Shown piece by piece: positions 1-8,168 of a stretch of 64,000 bases of DNA (position 1 is the stretch's first letter; each line of letters starts with the position of its first letter). The translations under genes were made by a program, and so were the position numbers. This stretch comes from Calothrix parasitica NIES-267 (GTDB lineage: Bacteria > Cyanobacteriota > Cyanobacteriia > Cyanobacteriales > Nostocaceae): assembly GCF_002368095.1 (NCBI RefSeq), contig NZ_AP018227.1:546488-610487 (forward strand), given 5' to 3'. The notes beneath the pieces were generated by a model, which saw nothing but the letters and a program-made list of their open reading frames with translations, searched no databases and was not told the DNA's origin.

Positions 1-178
1 CTGAATGGGTCAGAAGTCAGTTGAGAAGATAGCAATGAAGCCAGTTATTGTTTTGGGAAAAATTATTATTTATGAGGTTAATTAGATATTAATAAAATAA
101 GGAGTAGAGAGTAGAAAAAAGGCAGTATCCGTTATTTTTGGTAGTTATAACAGTTTTCTGTTGAGTCTAATACACTTG

Positions 179-236
179 TGACCTCACCCCGTCCGACCGA
201 CTCCCCTCCCCAAGTTAGCGGAGAAGGGAAGGAGTT
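179..236. repeat. Interspersed GACCTCACCCC-type repeat
   Basis: A C-rich stretch beginning acctcacccc and ending in a ggagaaggg block. It resembles two other places in the window (about 25815-25860 and 54744-54795) that share a GACCTCACCC arm followed by a CTCCCCT/AGGGGAG stem. It is a short non-coding repeat of a kind common between genes in filamentous cyanobacteria. The rest of the first 283 bases holds no gene I can support. Confidence 0.4.
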
Positions 237-283
237 AAGTTTTATCTGTATTCCATAGAGTGAATATTATTAATTGCTAATTT

Positions 284-1234
284 TTACTTTAACCAAGGAC
301 GGCTAATTTCTTCTAGTTGAGTAATTTCATCATCGCTTAATTTCCAATCCAAAGCACCAGCATTTTGTTTAACTTGTTCTGCTGTTTTGACTCCAGAAAT
401 TGGAATTACATTACCCTGAGCAATCAACCAATTAAGAGCAACTTGTGCGGGGGTGCGGCTGTATTTTTCGCCTATAATGCGTAGTAAAGATATTACTGGT
501 TCAATTTTTCTTAAGTTGTCTTTACCGAATCGCGGGTCTATACTTCTCGCTCCCGTAGGATTTACACTGCTATCTAAACTATATTTCCCTGTAAGTAAAC
601 CTTGAGCCAAAGGACTATAAGCTAAGATTGTTACTCCTAATTGTTTAGCTGTTGCAATAATTCCTTGACTTTCAACTTGACGAGTTAGTAAAGAATAACG
701 TACCTGATTCACTGCTAAAGGTATACCTCGACGAGCTAGAATTTGGTGTGCTTCTTGCATTTGTTCTTGAGAATAATTACTTACACCAATTGTCTTAATT
801 CTGCCTTTTTCTACTTCAGTAGCCAAAGCATTCATTAAAGTTTCCTGGCTCATGAAAAAAGTAAAAGGCCAGTGTACTTGATACAATGCAATTTGCTCAA
901 CTTGAAGACGTTTAAGACTATCGGTTAATGCTTCGCTGACAGATTCAGCCGAAAATCGCCAAGCTAAAGGGCCAAACTTTGTAGCTATCTGTATATCTTT
1001 GTCCGTTTTCTTCATGAACTTTCCTAGCAATTCTTCTGAAAGTCCTAAACCGTAAACTTCAGCAGTATCAAAAAATGTAGTCCCCGCTTCTATTGCAGCA
1101 TTAAAAGCTTGTTCTACCTCTTCTGAACCATAGTCATTACCATAATTCCAAAATAATTTATCACCCCAAGCCCAAGTACCAAGACACAAAGGAGTGACCG
1201 ATACAGCATTTTGTCCTAATGTGATGCTTTCCAC
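284..1234 (-). CDS. Aldo/keto reductase family oxidoreductase
   Basis: A cytoplasmic NADPH-dependent carbonyl reductase of the aldo/keto reductase superfamily, 316 residues, the usual length for this TIM-barrel family. All four catalytic residues are visible: Asp56 and Tyr61 in FFDTAEVYG, Lys86 in ATKFGP and His121 in QVHWP. The C-terminal part carries the cofactor-binding GVKTAEQVKQN segment (about 279-289). The substrate cannot be read from sequence; relatives reduce aldehydes, ketones or pyridoxal. The gene stands alone, divergent from the BCD-family carrier at 1413, with about 180 bases between the two starts. Nothing suggests damage or transfer. Confidence 0.9.
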   Translation of the reverse strand: MESITLGQNAVSVTPLCLGTWAWGDKLFWNYGNDYGSEEVEQAFNAAIEAGTTFFDTAEVYGLGLSEELLGKFMKKTDKDIQIATKFGPLAWRFSAESVSEALTDSLKRLQVEQIALYQVHWPFTFFMSQETLMNALATEVEKGRIKTIGVSNYSQEQMQEAHQILARRGIPLAVNQVRYSLLTRQVESQGIIATAKQLGVTILAYSPLAQGLLTGKYSLDSSVNPTGARSIDPRFGKDNLRKIEPVISLLRIIGEKYSRTPAQVALNWLIAQGNVIPISGVKTAEQVKQNAGALDWKLSDDEITQLEEISRPWLK

Positions 1235-1412
1235 TGGTAACCAAATATTTTTACAATACTTTACTTTAAGTGTATCGCTGTTGTTGAGTTAAAAGCTTTA
1301 TTGATGAATCGTTAGTGGGATAATAACAAAGCAGCTACAGATAATCGTTTATCTTGATTGAGTTTATCTGTGGTGAATCAAAAATTATTCATATTTTTAC
1401 GTTTAAGTAGTT

Positions 1413-2897
1413 ATGGAAAGCAGCGATTCTTTACCCAATCCAGAGTCCAATAACTCGGAACAAATAAAATCCCTTCCTCGAATAAAGCTTTTAACAATGT
1501 TCCGTTTGGGTTTATTTCAAATGGGACTCGGGATTATGTCACTACTGACATTAGGAGTACTCAACCGAGTGATGATTGACGAACTCAAGGTTTTACCCCT
1601 GATAGCAGCTGGTGCGATCGCAATGTACCAGTTTGTGAGTCCAGCGCGAGTTTGGTTTGGTCAGATGTCCGATGCGAAACCGATTTCTGGCTATCATCGT
1701 TCTGGATATATATGGATTGGCGCAGTTTTCTTTACTGCTATTTCTTTTGTAGCATTACAAGCTGTATGGCAGTTAGGCTTTAGTTTACAGGCTAGTGGCT
1801 GGAGTTTTCAAACCTATGGTTGGGCTGCAATACTGGCATTAATTTTTGCAATTTATGGTTTAGCTTTGAGCGCGAGTTCCACTCCTTTTGCGGCTTTATT
1901 AGTAGATGTAACTGACGAAGATAACCGTTCTAAATTGATTGGAGTTGTCTGGTCAATGTTAATGGTTGGTATTGTAATTGGAGCGATTGTTAGTTCAAGG
2001 TTATTAGAAACACCAGAAATTTGTGGAACGGCTATATTATCTTATAATCCTGCTCAAACTGGCGAAGTTGCTAATATCGCACAGCTACAGGCTACAATCA
2101 ATCCGGTATTTATAATTATGCCAGCCATAGTTTTCGGATTATGTATTTTAGCAACCTTCGGAGTAGAAAAAAAATATTCTCGTTATTCTTTACGTTCTCA
2201 AGCTGCTGAAAGAGAAGATGAAATCACTTTAAAACAAGCATTAAAAGTTCTTACTGCTAACCGTCAAACAGGTTTATTTTTTGGGTTTTTACTCGTTTTA
2301 AGCATTAGTCTTTTTATGCAAGATTCGGTATTAGAACCATTTGGTGGTGAAGTTTTTGGAATGTGTATTGCCGAAACCACAAGATTAAACGTTCCTTATG
2401 GAATTGGAACTTTAATTGGAATTGCTTCCACCGGTTTTTTTGTAGTACCTCGTTTGGGAAAGAAGAATACTACTAAGTTTGGATGTATTAGTGCAGCAAT
2501 CAGTAATCTTTTTATAATTATGGCGGGATTTACTGCTAGCAAAAGTATGTTGATGGGTAGTTTACTATTTTTTGGTTTATCATCTGGAATGCTCACAGCA
2601 GGAGCTACCACTTTGATGTTAGATTTAACTGCTGCGGAAACTGCGGGTACTTTTATTGGTGCATGGGGATTAGCTCAAGCAATGGCTAGAGGTTCTGCTA
2701 CGGTGCTTGGAGGAGGTTTTTTAAACTTAGGTAAAGCGGTGTTTGAATTACCTGCAATGGCTTATGGATTGGTATTTTTCTTGCAAGCAATTGGGATGAT
2801 TTGTGCGATTTTATTGTTGGGTAGAATTAGCGTTAAAGAGTTTCAGAATAATGCGAAAGTTGCGATTAGTTCAATTTTAGAAAATGAGTTGGATTGA
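1413..2897 (+). CDS. BCD/PucC-family MFS carrier
   Basis: A polytopic membrane protein of 494 residues with about 12 hydrophobic segments. It is most like the BCD (bacteriochlorophyll delivery, PucC/LhaA) branch of the major facilitator superfamily, which in phototrophs is linked to pigment delivery and assembly of chlorophyll proteins. Visible pointers are the early FRLGLFQMGLGIMSLLTLGVLNR segment (about 31-53), the GQMSD loop motif after the second helix pair, and the GLSSGMLTAGATTLMLDLT stretch in the second half. The cyanobacterial homologues' exact cargo is not established. It is monocistronic, followed after 60 bases by a convergent small membrane-protein gene. The family call is fairly sure; the pigment role is inference. 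Confidence 0.75.
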   Translation: MESSDSLPNPESNNSEQIKSLPRIKLLTMFRLGLFQMGLGIMSLLTLGVLNRVMIDELKVLPLIAAGAIAMYQFVSPARVWFGQMSDAKPISGYHRSGYIWIGAVFFTAISFVALQAVWQLGFSLQASGWSFQTYGWAAILALIFAIYGLALSASSTPFAALLVDVTDEDNRSKLIGVVWSMLMVGIVIGAIVSSRLLETPEICGTAILSYNPAQTGEVANIAQLQATINPVFIIMPAIVFGLCILATFGVEKKYSRYSLRSQAAEREDEITLKQALKVLTANRQTGLFFGFLLVLSISLFMQDSVLEPFGGEVFGMCIAETTRLNVPYGIGTLIGIASTGFFVVPRLGKKNTTKFGCISAAISNLFIIMAGFTASKSMLMGSLLFFGLSSGMLTAGATTLMLDLTAAETAGTFIGAWGLAQAMARGSATVLGGGFLNLGKAVFELPAMAYGLVFFLQAIGMICAILLLGRISVKEFQNNAKVAISSILENELD

Positions 2898-2908
2898 TAG
2901 AATTTGCG

Positions 2909-2956
2909 GATTGGGGATTGGTAATTGGTAATTGGTAGTTGGTATTTGGTAATTGA
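2909..2956. repeat. Heptameric tandem repeat (ttggtaa type)
   Basis: Degenerate copies of a 7-base unit (attggta, with variants such as attggta/attggtag) fill the gap between the BCD carrier and the convergent gene at 2957. Units of seven bases are the hallmark of the STRR sequences described from heterocystous cyanobacteria. Confidence 0.7.
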
Positions 2957-3487
2957 TTAATGCTTTTTACTAATCTTGTCTTTCAAAATATATTCTGCTC
3001 TTTCTAAAGATTTTTTAGGTAGTCTAATAATAGTTGGGCTGTTAGGGAATGTTGGAATATCAACGTAAATCTCGTATTCATCAAAACTATTGATACCAGC
3101 CTCGCTTATTTTCTCCCAAGGAATTAACAAGGGTGGATGAAAAAGACGCATGATAAAAATAAATGATAGATAAAGTCCTTCTTCTGTAATACCGATATTT
3201 AAACTGTTTCGATAAGTAACTAAACCAATATTACCTGTCTGCCAAGTTGATAGAAAAGAGGGTAAAGAAATACTAGTTACATAATATTTTGCTAACAATA
3301 ACCAACCGCTAATAAAAGAAAATAGCAAACTTCCAAAAATAATTATGACTAAAATTATAAGCGGAGGAATATCAGCTCTATGATAATGTACTGATAACTG
3401 TATATGATTTATCAAAAAAGAGCTTGTAAAAATAATTGTAGCCAGAAAAGCGATATTAATAATCGAATCAATAAAAATTTTTATCAT
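2957..3487 (-). CDS. Hypothetical membrane protein
   Basis: A 176-residue protein that I do not recognise. It has two strongly hydrophobic stretches, about 8-28 and 43-68, ending in WLLLAKYY. A soluble C-terminal half of about 100 residues follows, with short beta-strand-like segments (GLYLSF, PPLLIPWEKISEAG). The layout, two membrane helices followed by a small PH-like or bacterial PH domain, resembles many uncharacterised cyanobacterial proteins, but I cannot confirm this by eye. It is convergent with the BCD carrier and lies next to a MITE-like element just upstream of its start. Confidence 0.6.
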   Translation of the reverse strand: MIKIFIDSIINIAFLATIIFTSSFLINHIQLSVHYHRADIPPLIILVIIIFGSLLFSFISGWLLLAKYYVTSISLPSFLSTWQTGNIGLVTYRNSLNIGITEEGLYLSFIFIMRLFHPPLLIPWEKISEAGINSFDEYEIYVDIPTFPNSPTIIRLPKKSLERAEYILKDKISKKH

Positions 3488-3528
3488 TTAAACATTATAT
3501 GAAAAAATAATTATTAATGCCTTTTCAC

Positions 3529-3632
3529 TATAGTATTCCTAAATCATTTGTGAGACTTTAGAAACCCGGTTTTTCGGAAAAACCGGGTTTCTGGCGCCTA
3601 ACTTTCTCACGACTCATGTAGGATTGCTATAT
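3529..3632. mobile_element. MITE-like element, copy 1
   Basis: A 104-base non-coding element running from tatagtattcct to ggattgctatat. A second copy in reverse orientation lies at 54012-54115 and matches over essentially the whole length. The ends are imperfect inverted repeats (atatagtattccta against atatagcaatccta), and the centre is a hairpin built from agaaacccggttttt and its complement. No coding capacity. Transposition from an element supplied in trans is inference. Confidence 0.7.
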
Positions 3633-3664
3633 TCCCTTTTCCCTATTCCCTATTCCCTATTCCC
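3631..3664. repeat. Heptameric tandem repeat (tattccc)
   Basis: About four units of tattccc directly before the inositol-phosphatase-like gene, ending only about 11 bases from its ATG, so the repeat occupies the position where a promoter or leader would be. Confidence 0.7.
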
Positions 3665-3675
3665 AACCAATCAAT

Positions 3676-4479
3676 ATGAACGATTTTTGGAATCAAATTT
3701 TAGAATTTTCTCAAACTACTACTACCAGAATTGGAAAGCAGTTAATGCAAGATTTTGGTCGGGTACAAGCTGATAGTAAAGCCGATGGTAGTTTGGTTAC
3801 AAAAGCCGATAAATGGGCTGACAATGAAATTGTAAAAGCTATAAAATCTCAATTTCCCAATCATGGTGTTCTGAGTGAGGAAAATGATAAGGTTTTTCCC
3901 GACAGCGAATGGTGCTGGATTGTTGACCCGTTAGATGGTACGACCAACTTTACTAGAGGAATTCCTATTTGGTGTATTTCTTTGGGCTTGCTTTACAAGG
4001 GTACACCTGTATTTGGTTACGTTTACGCTCCACCCACCAATGAAGCTTTTCACGGTTATTGGCAAGGAAATTCTGGATTAGATTTACCACAGGGAGCTTT
4101 TCGGAACAATCTTCCGATTAAAACCAGTAGTGATAAAATTACTAAAAACCATTTTTTCAACGTATGCTCTCGGAGTACGTCAATTATTAGCCAAGATTTT
4201 CCTTCTAAAATTAGAATGCTTGGTGTTGCTAGCTATAATTTTCTCACTGTAGCTACAGGAGCAGTTTTAGGTGCTGTTGAAGCGACACCCAAGGTTTGGG
4301 ATATTGCTGGTGCTTGGGTAATTTTACAAGCTGCTGGAGGAAGTTGGATATCTTTAAAATCCGAACCTTTTCCGCTTACAGTAGGTGAAGATTACGGTTC
4401 TAAATCTCTACCTACCTTAGCTGTAAGTCGCTCGGAATTAGTTTCGGTGTTTAAGCCTTTTCTAGAAGTTAGTAGTTAG
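3676..4479 (+). CDS. Inositol monophosphatase family phosphatase
   Basis: A Mg2+-dependent sugar-phosphate phosphatase of the IMPase/FBPase superfamily, 267 residues, normal length. The metal site is complete: Glu68/Glu69 in VLSEEN, the DPLDGTTNF block at 84-92 with Asp84 and Asp87, and Asp209 in VWDIAGAW. Cyanobacterial members can act on inositol phosphate, histidinol phosphate, fructose bisphosphate or PAP, and the sequence does not decide which. No recognisable ribosome-binding site precedes the ATG because a heptamer repeat fills the leader. It is monocistronic, and repeat-like taattag-type units begin at its stop codon. Confidence 0.88.
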   Translation: MNDFWNQILEFSQTTTTRIGKQLMQDFGRVQADSKADGSLVTKADKWADNEIVKAIKSQFPNHGVLSEENDKVFPDSEWCWIVDPLDGTTNFTRGIPIWCISLGLLYKGTPVFGYVYAPPTNEAFHGYWQGNSGLDLPQGAFRNNLPIKTSSDKITKNHFFNVCSRSTSIISQDFPSKIRMLGVASYNFLTVATGAVLGAVEATPKVWDIAGAWVILQAAGGSWISLKSEPFPLTVGEDYGSKSLPTLAVSRSELVSVFKPFLEVSS

Positions 4480-5078
4480 TATTTAGTTTTTAGTTTTTAG
4501 TTTTTGATAGGCTAATTTTTGTGTAAATTAAATAATCAAAAACTTACAAATATTGTAGTACGAATATTTTGGTTGCTAAGATTGTACCAATTAGATGCGT
4601 AACAACTTAATCTGTTTTTATTATTGAATTGTCGAGTGAATCTGACATCTTGCAGCAGTATTAGAAACCCGGTTTCTTTTCCTGAAAGCACGACTATCTC
4701 GTTATGAAATCGACAAGAAACCGGGTTTCTTTGAGCTTCCACCCGAATGCTGCAATATATGAGGTGAATTATATTTAAAAAATAAAGTGACGAATTTAAT
4801 ACAAGATGGTGCGTTACGCTCTGCGATAACACACCCTACAATTATAAATTTTGTTGATAAAGTATTTTTTATTCTTATACCATTTCTTTATAAAGCTGCG
4901 CCAAATTCAGCCCACCTCCGTAAGCTTTGTTTGGGTAGCCACATTCTTACAGAGTGAGGGTGATTGAACTGAAAAAACAGCAGAGGGATAGATAAAAAAG
5001 GTAATTAGTTTTAAAGCGCAAAGATAACAATTACCAATTACCAATTACCAATTACCAAATAACAATTACAAATAACAA
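4480..5078. other. 599-base gap with repeats
   Basis: No gene supported. It contains ttagttt-type repeats just after the phosphatase stop and two copies of the agaaacccggtttct family at about 4661-4675 and 4710-4730. A fragment of the common ggtgcgttacgc / acaccctac repeat lies at about 4806-4840, and aattacc heptamers at 5031-5088 run into the 3' end of the DevA-like gene. An open frame on the minus strand at 4536-4832 runs through these repeats and is not a credible gene. Confidence 0.7.
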
Positions 5079-5846
5079 TTACAAATAATTTTCTGTAATT
5101 TCGCCATCTTCTAAGAACGCTACATTGTCGGCGAAACTTTGAATACGGGAATCGTGAGTCACCATAACAACGGTACTTCCACCTTCTCTAGCTAAATTAC
5201 AAAGTAACTCAATTACAGCTTGTCCATTGTATGAATCTAATGCTGCTGTTGGTTCGTCTGCCATAATTAACTGGGGGTTTCCTGCTAAAGCACGTGCAAT
5301 GGCTATACGTTGTTTCTGTCCACCGGATAAGTCACGAGGAAGCAAATTAGCTTTATTCGCGAGTCCAACCATATCCAATAATTCTAAAGCCTGGTTAGTA
5401 GCCGATTTCCCCTTAATACCTTTAATTTCTAAAGCAACTTGGACGTTTTCTACTGCGTTCAAAGCACCAAAAAGATTGAAACCTTGAAAAATAAAACCAA
5501 TACTATCTCTCCTAAAACGGGATAGCTTCTTACTGGACATTCGCGTAATTTCTTCCCCCAAAAGATTTATTTCACCAGAAGTGGGAGTCAAAATGCCTGC
5601 CAAGATTGATAGTAAAGTGGTTTTACCAGAACCGGAATGTCCCATAAGCAACTGAATAGTACCCTTCGGAACATCTAAGTCAATTCCTTTGAGTGCTACA
5701 TAACGCTGCTTCCCTGATTGATACACCATTTCTACTCCTCTGGCAGAAATAGCTGAAGTTTTCAATTTGCTTAGATCGGTAGACTTTGAATCATTCCAAC
5801 TATCAATTCTGGAAGTCACTATACATCGATTTTGAGAAATAGTCAT
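5079..5846 (-). CDS. DevA-like ABC transporter ATPase
   Basis: ATP-binding subunit of a MacB/LolD/DevA-type exporter, 255 residues. Walker A is GHSGSGKTT (Lys75), the signature is LSGGQKQR (173-180) and Walker B is LIMADE (193-198), followed by PTAALDS. The first 30 residues precede the conserved core and may reflect an upstream start choice. It follows the DevC-like permease after 148 bases in the same direction, the normal order in devBCA operons. The homologous Anabaena DevBCA exports glycolipids during heterocyst envelope formation, but paralogues with other cargo are common. No devB membrane-fusion gene lies next to it. Confidence 0.9.
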   Translation of the reverse strand: MTISQNRCIVTSRIDSWNDSKSTDLSKLKTSAISARGVEMVYQSGKQRYVALKGIDLDVPKGTIQLLMGHSGSGKTTLLSILAGILTPTSGEINLLGEEITRMSSKKLSRFRRDSIGFIFQGFNLFGALNAVENVQVALEIKGIKGKSATNQALELLDMVGLANKANLLPRDLSGGQKQRIAIARALAGNPQLIMADEPTAALDSYNGQAVIELLCNLAREGGSTVVMVTHDSRIQSFADNVAFLEDGEITENYL

Positions 5847-5994
5847 TTCTTTAGGGTCAGGATATTGATTTTTAGGCTTTGTGTAAAGGGAAGCGCAAAT
5901 TTACTTATAGATTTTCTGTATGTAAATAAATTACTTAACGAACAGGATTCACTCAATTCACTCGAAAGATAGAGAACTCTAGCTATTAAACTCA

Positions 5995-7245
5995 CTATGC
6001 TTTAAATACTATTGCTGGATCTACTTTGCTGACTTTCTGAATTGCAAATAAGGCAGAGCCAACACACATCAGCACGGTTATGCCAAATACTCCAGCGGCT
6101 GTTAATGGAGTAATTAAGATGACAATTCCTTGAGTAGCCGAAGTCCAAGCACCAAGCCCCCAGCAAAGCAACATTCCAGGAATATAACCAAGAATGGCCA
6201 TCCACAAAGCTTGCTCGATAATTACCCCATATATCACCCTATTTGACGCTCCCATCGCTTTGAGTGTTCCAAATTCTTTTATGTGATCTGCTACGGCAGA
6301 GTATAGAATTTGACCAACAATCACTACTCCCACAACTACTCCTACTCCTGCACCTAAACCCAAAATAAAGCCTATCCCTGTTGACTGTTGCCAAAATCCT
6401 TTTATCTTTTTCGATAATTCAGGAGTTGTATATGCTTTTGTTTCTGGGAAGGTAGCTTCCAAGCGTTTTTTTAGCTGTCGGATATTTTGACCCGGTTCCG
6501 CTTGGATTAGTACGTAAGAAATTGGAGTATTTAAGCTGAGCTTTGGTGGTGGTTCGCTAGCTGATTGTCTTTTCTTCGCATCAGCATCTTTTTGATAAAC
6601 GTTCCGACATTGAAGTTCTTCTCCTACCCAGGTACAGTTGACATTGGTAGTAACGCTAGCGTTAGCATAGGCATTCGCTGTTTCTAAAGAAGTAAATATG
6701 AAGGAACTTGAGACAACTGATTGAGTATTTTGAGTTAAGCCAACTACCTGTACTGGTAATGAGCCAATTCGAGCAGTATCTCCAATCTTCTTGACTTTGA
6801 GAGACTTTAAATTGCTTTTATCAATAATTGCTGTATAAGGTTTTCTAAGAGATTTTACGTTACCCTTAACTACATCTCCGGGAACAAATAGTCTTCCGGT
6901 GGGCGGAAATCCGTATACTTTAACTACATTTAATTTCCCGTTTTGAACATTCCATCTAGCCGAACCTTGAAGCAGAGCTTCGGCTCGTTTTACACCATCA
7001 ATTTTTCTTGCTCTAACCGCATAGTCGAAAATTAATGGTTGTGTGAGTTCGAGCTGCACCATCTTATCTGATGCTAACCAGATATCGGCTCGCGATTTTT
7101 CCACTAAACTTGCAGTGGAACGAATCACACCATTGAATACACCAGTTTGAATGGTCACTAAGCTGACAGCAAACATTATTCCTGCTTGAGCCACTAAAAA
7201 GCGAGGAATGTCTTCAAACAGGTTTTTGCGAGCTATGGAAACCAT
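5995..7245 (-). CDS. DevC-like ABC transporter permease
   Basis: Membrane subunit of a DevBCA/MacB-type exporter, 416 residues, somewhat longer than the roughly 385 typical of DevC. The first helix (about 18-40) is followed by a large periplasmic domain to about residue 285, then three FtsX-type helices (IGFILGLGAGVGVVVGVVIVG, then two near 340-405). The conserved coupling motif EFGTLKAMGAS is present. Two cysteines inside the periplasmic insertion (NVNC ... ELQC) could form a disulfide. It is upstream of the DevA-like ATPase, and the usual devB gene is missing from the 923 bases upstream. Confidence 0.85.
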   Translation of the reverse strand: MVSIARKNLFEDIPRFLVAQAGIMFAVSLVTIQTGVFNGVIRSTASLVEKSRADIWLASDKMVQLELTQPLIFDYAVRARKIDGVKRAEALLQGSARWNVQNGKLNVVKVYGFPPTGRLFVPGDVVKGNVKSLRKPYTAIIDKSNLKSLKVKKIGDTARIGSLPVQVVGLTQNTQSVVSSSFIFTSLETANAYANASVTTNVNCTWVGEELQCRNVYQKDADAKKRQSASEPPPKLSLNTPISYVLIQAEPGQNIRQLKKRLEATFPETKAYTTPELSKKIKGFWQQSTGIGFILGLGAGVGVVVGVVIVGQILYSAVADHIKEFGTLKAMGASNRVIYGVIIEQALWMAILGYIPGMLLCWGLGAWTSATQGIVILITPLTAAGVFGITVLMCVGSALFAIQKVSKVDPAIVFKA

Positions 7246-8168
7246 TTGAATTCACAACCATCAAGATTTACAAAAAAGAGAAAGAGCAGCCTTTCCCCGT
7301 TAATTGACGCAAAAACAGTAATAAATCGTTCCTTTCTTTTCCCCTATATATTTAGGGGTTGGAGCCAGCTTTTATGTAAGAACATATGAACGGGGTTAAA
7401 TTAAATGTCTGTCAATTTGCCTTATACGGCTTTCATCTAAAATCATTTAGTAGCCCGACCGCAGGAATCAGCTATTTATGATTCTTAATTGATATTCTCA
7501 AACTGAACGATGCAATCAACAGTTAGATGATACATTCGTTGTTTTTTGCAAATATTTCACAGCGTTTTATATTAAATGTAATTTTTTGAAAAAATACGGA
7601 AGTAGCTCAAAACAAGTTGAAAAACGATTTTTAATGAGTGCTATAGTAATTGCTCTAAGATAAATCAGCAGGTAAAAATGGACAAGGAGTCAATTGATTG
7701 CCTATTATAACTAGCAAGTAAAATGGTCATAAAAATATTATATTCCCTGTTATGGTGTGAATCTCTACTGTTTCAAATCTGGAACTTTTTATGGTTCGGT
7801 AAGGTCTACCGAATTAAATATTCCATTCTTTTAGACTTGATGTCAATCTCAAATCCCTACATCTGAGTTGCTCCGAAAGTATTAATTAAATTTCAACTAT
7901 TTCAAAATTTTCAGATAGAACAGTATTTCATTGTTTAAGCGGATTTCTATTGACAGATATGCAAATTTTTTTGAATTGGTACTTAAAACATCATAAATAC
8001 TTTTTTTGTAAGTTACTTCTCTCGACAGACCCTAACGGGAGTAGTAGTATTTTCCTCACTCCAAGGCTTTGATAGTGGTATTTCTCTAACTTTAGTTAGT
8101 TTTAAATAGTTTTGTAAAGACGCTTCAAGCATTGTTCACGTTTTCTTAATAATTCATCTGAGGATTAA
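7246..8168. other. 923-base intergenic region between divergent genes
   Basis: No gene on either strand. It must hold the promoters of the DevC-like gene (leftward) and the GH3-like gene (rightward). I can point only to a short palindromic stem, cccctatatatttagggg at 7341-7358, and AT-rich DNA. No remnant of a devB gene is recognisable. Confidence 0.6.

Noticed and set aside
4536-4832. 98-residue minus-strand frame
   Set aside because: It runs through two agaaacccggtttct repeats and shows no domain; explained by repeat sequence.
5079-7245. Naming the pair the true heterocyst devCA genes
   Set aside because: devB is missing and paralogous DevBCA-type exporters are numerous in cyanobacteria, so only a DevA/DevC-like call is justified.
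7341-7358. cccctatatatttagggg stem as a terminator or regulator
   Set aside because: Short arms, no T-run, and about 100 bases upstream of a gene start; no evidence beyond the palindrome.
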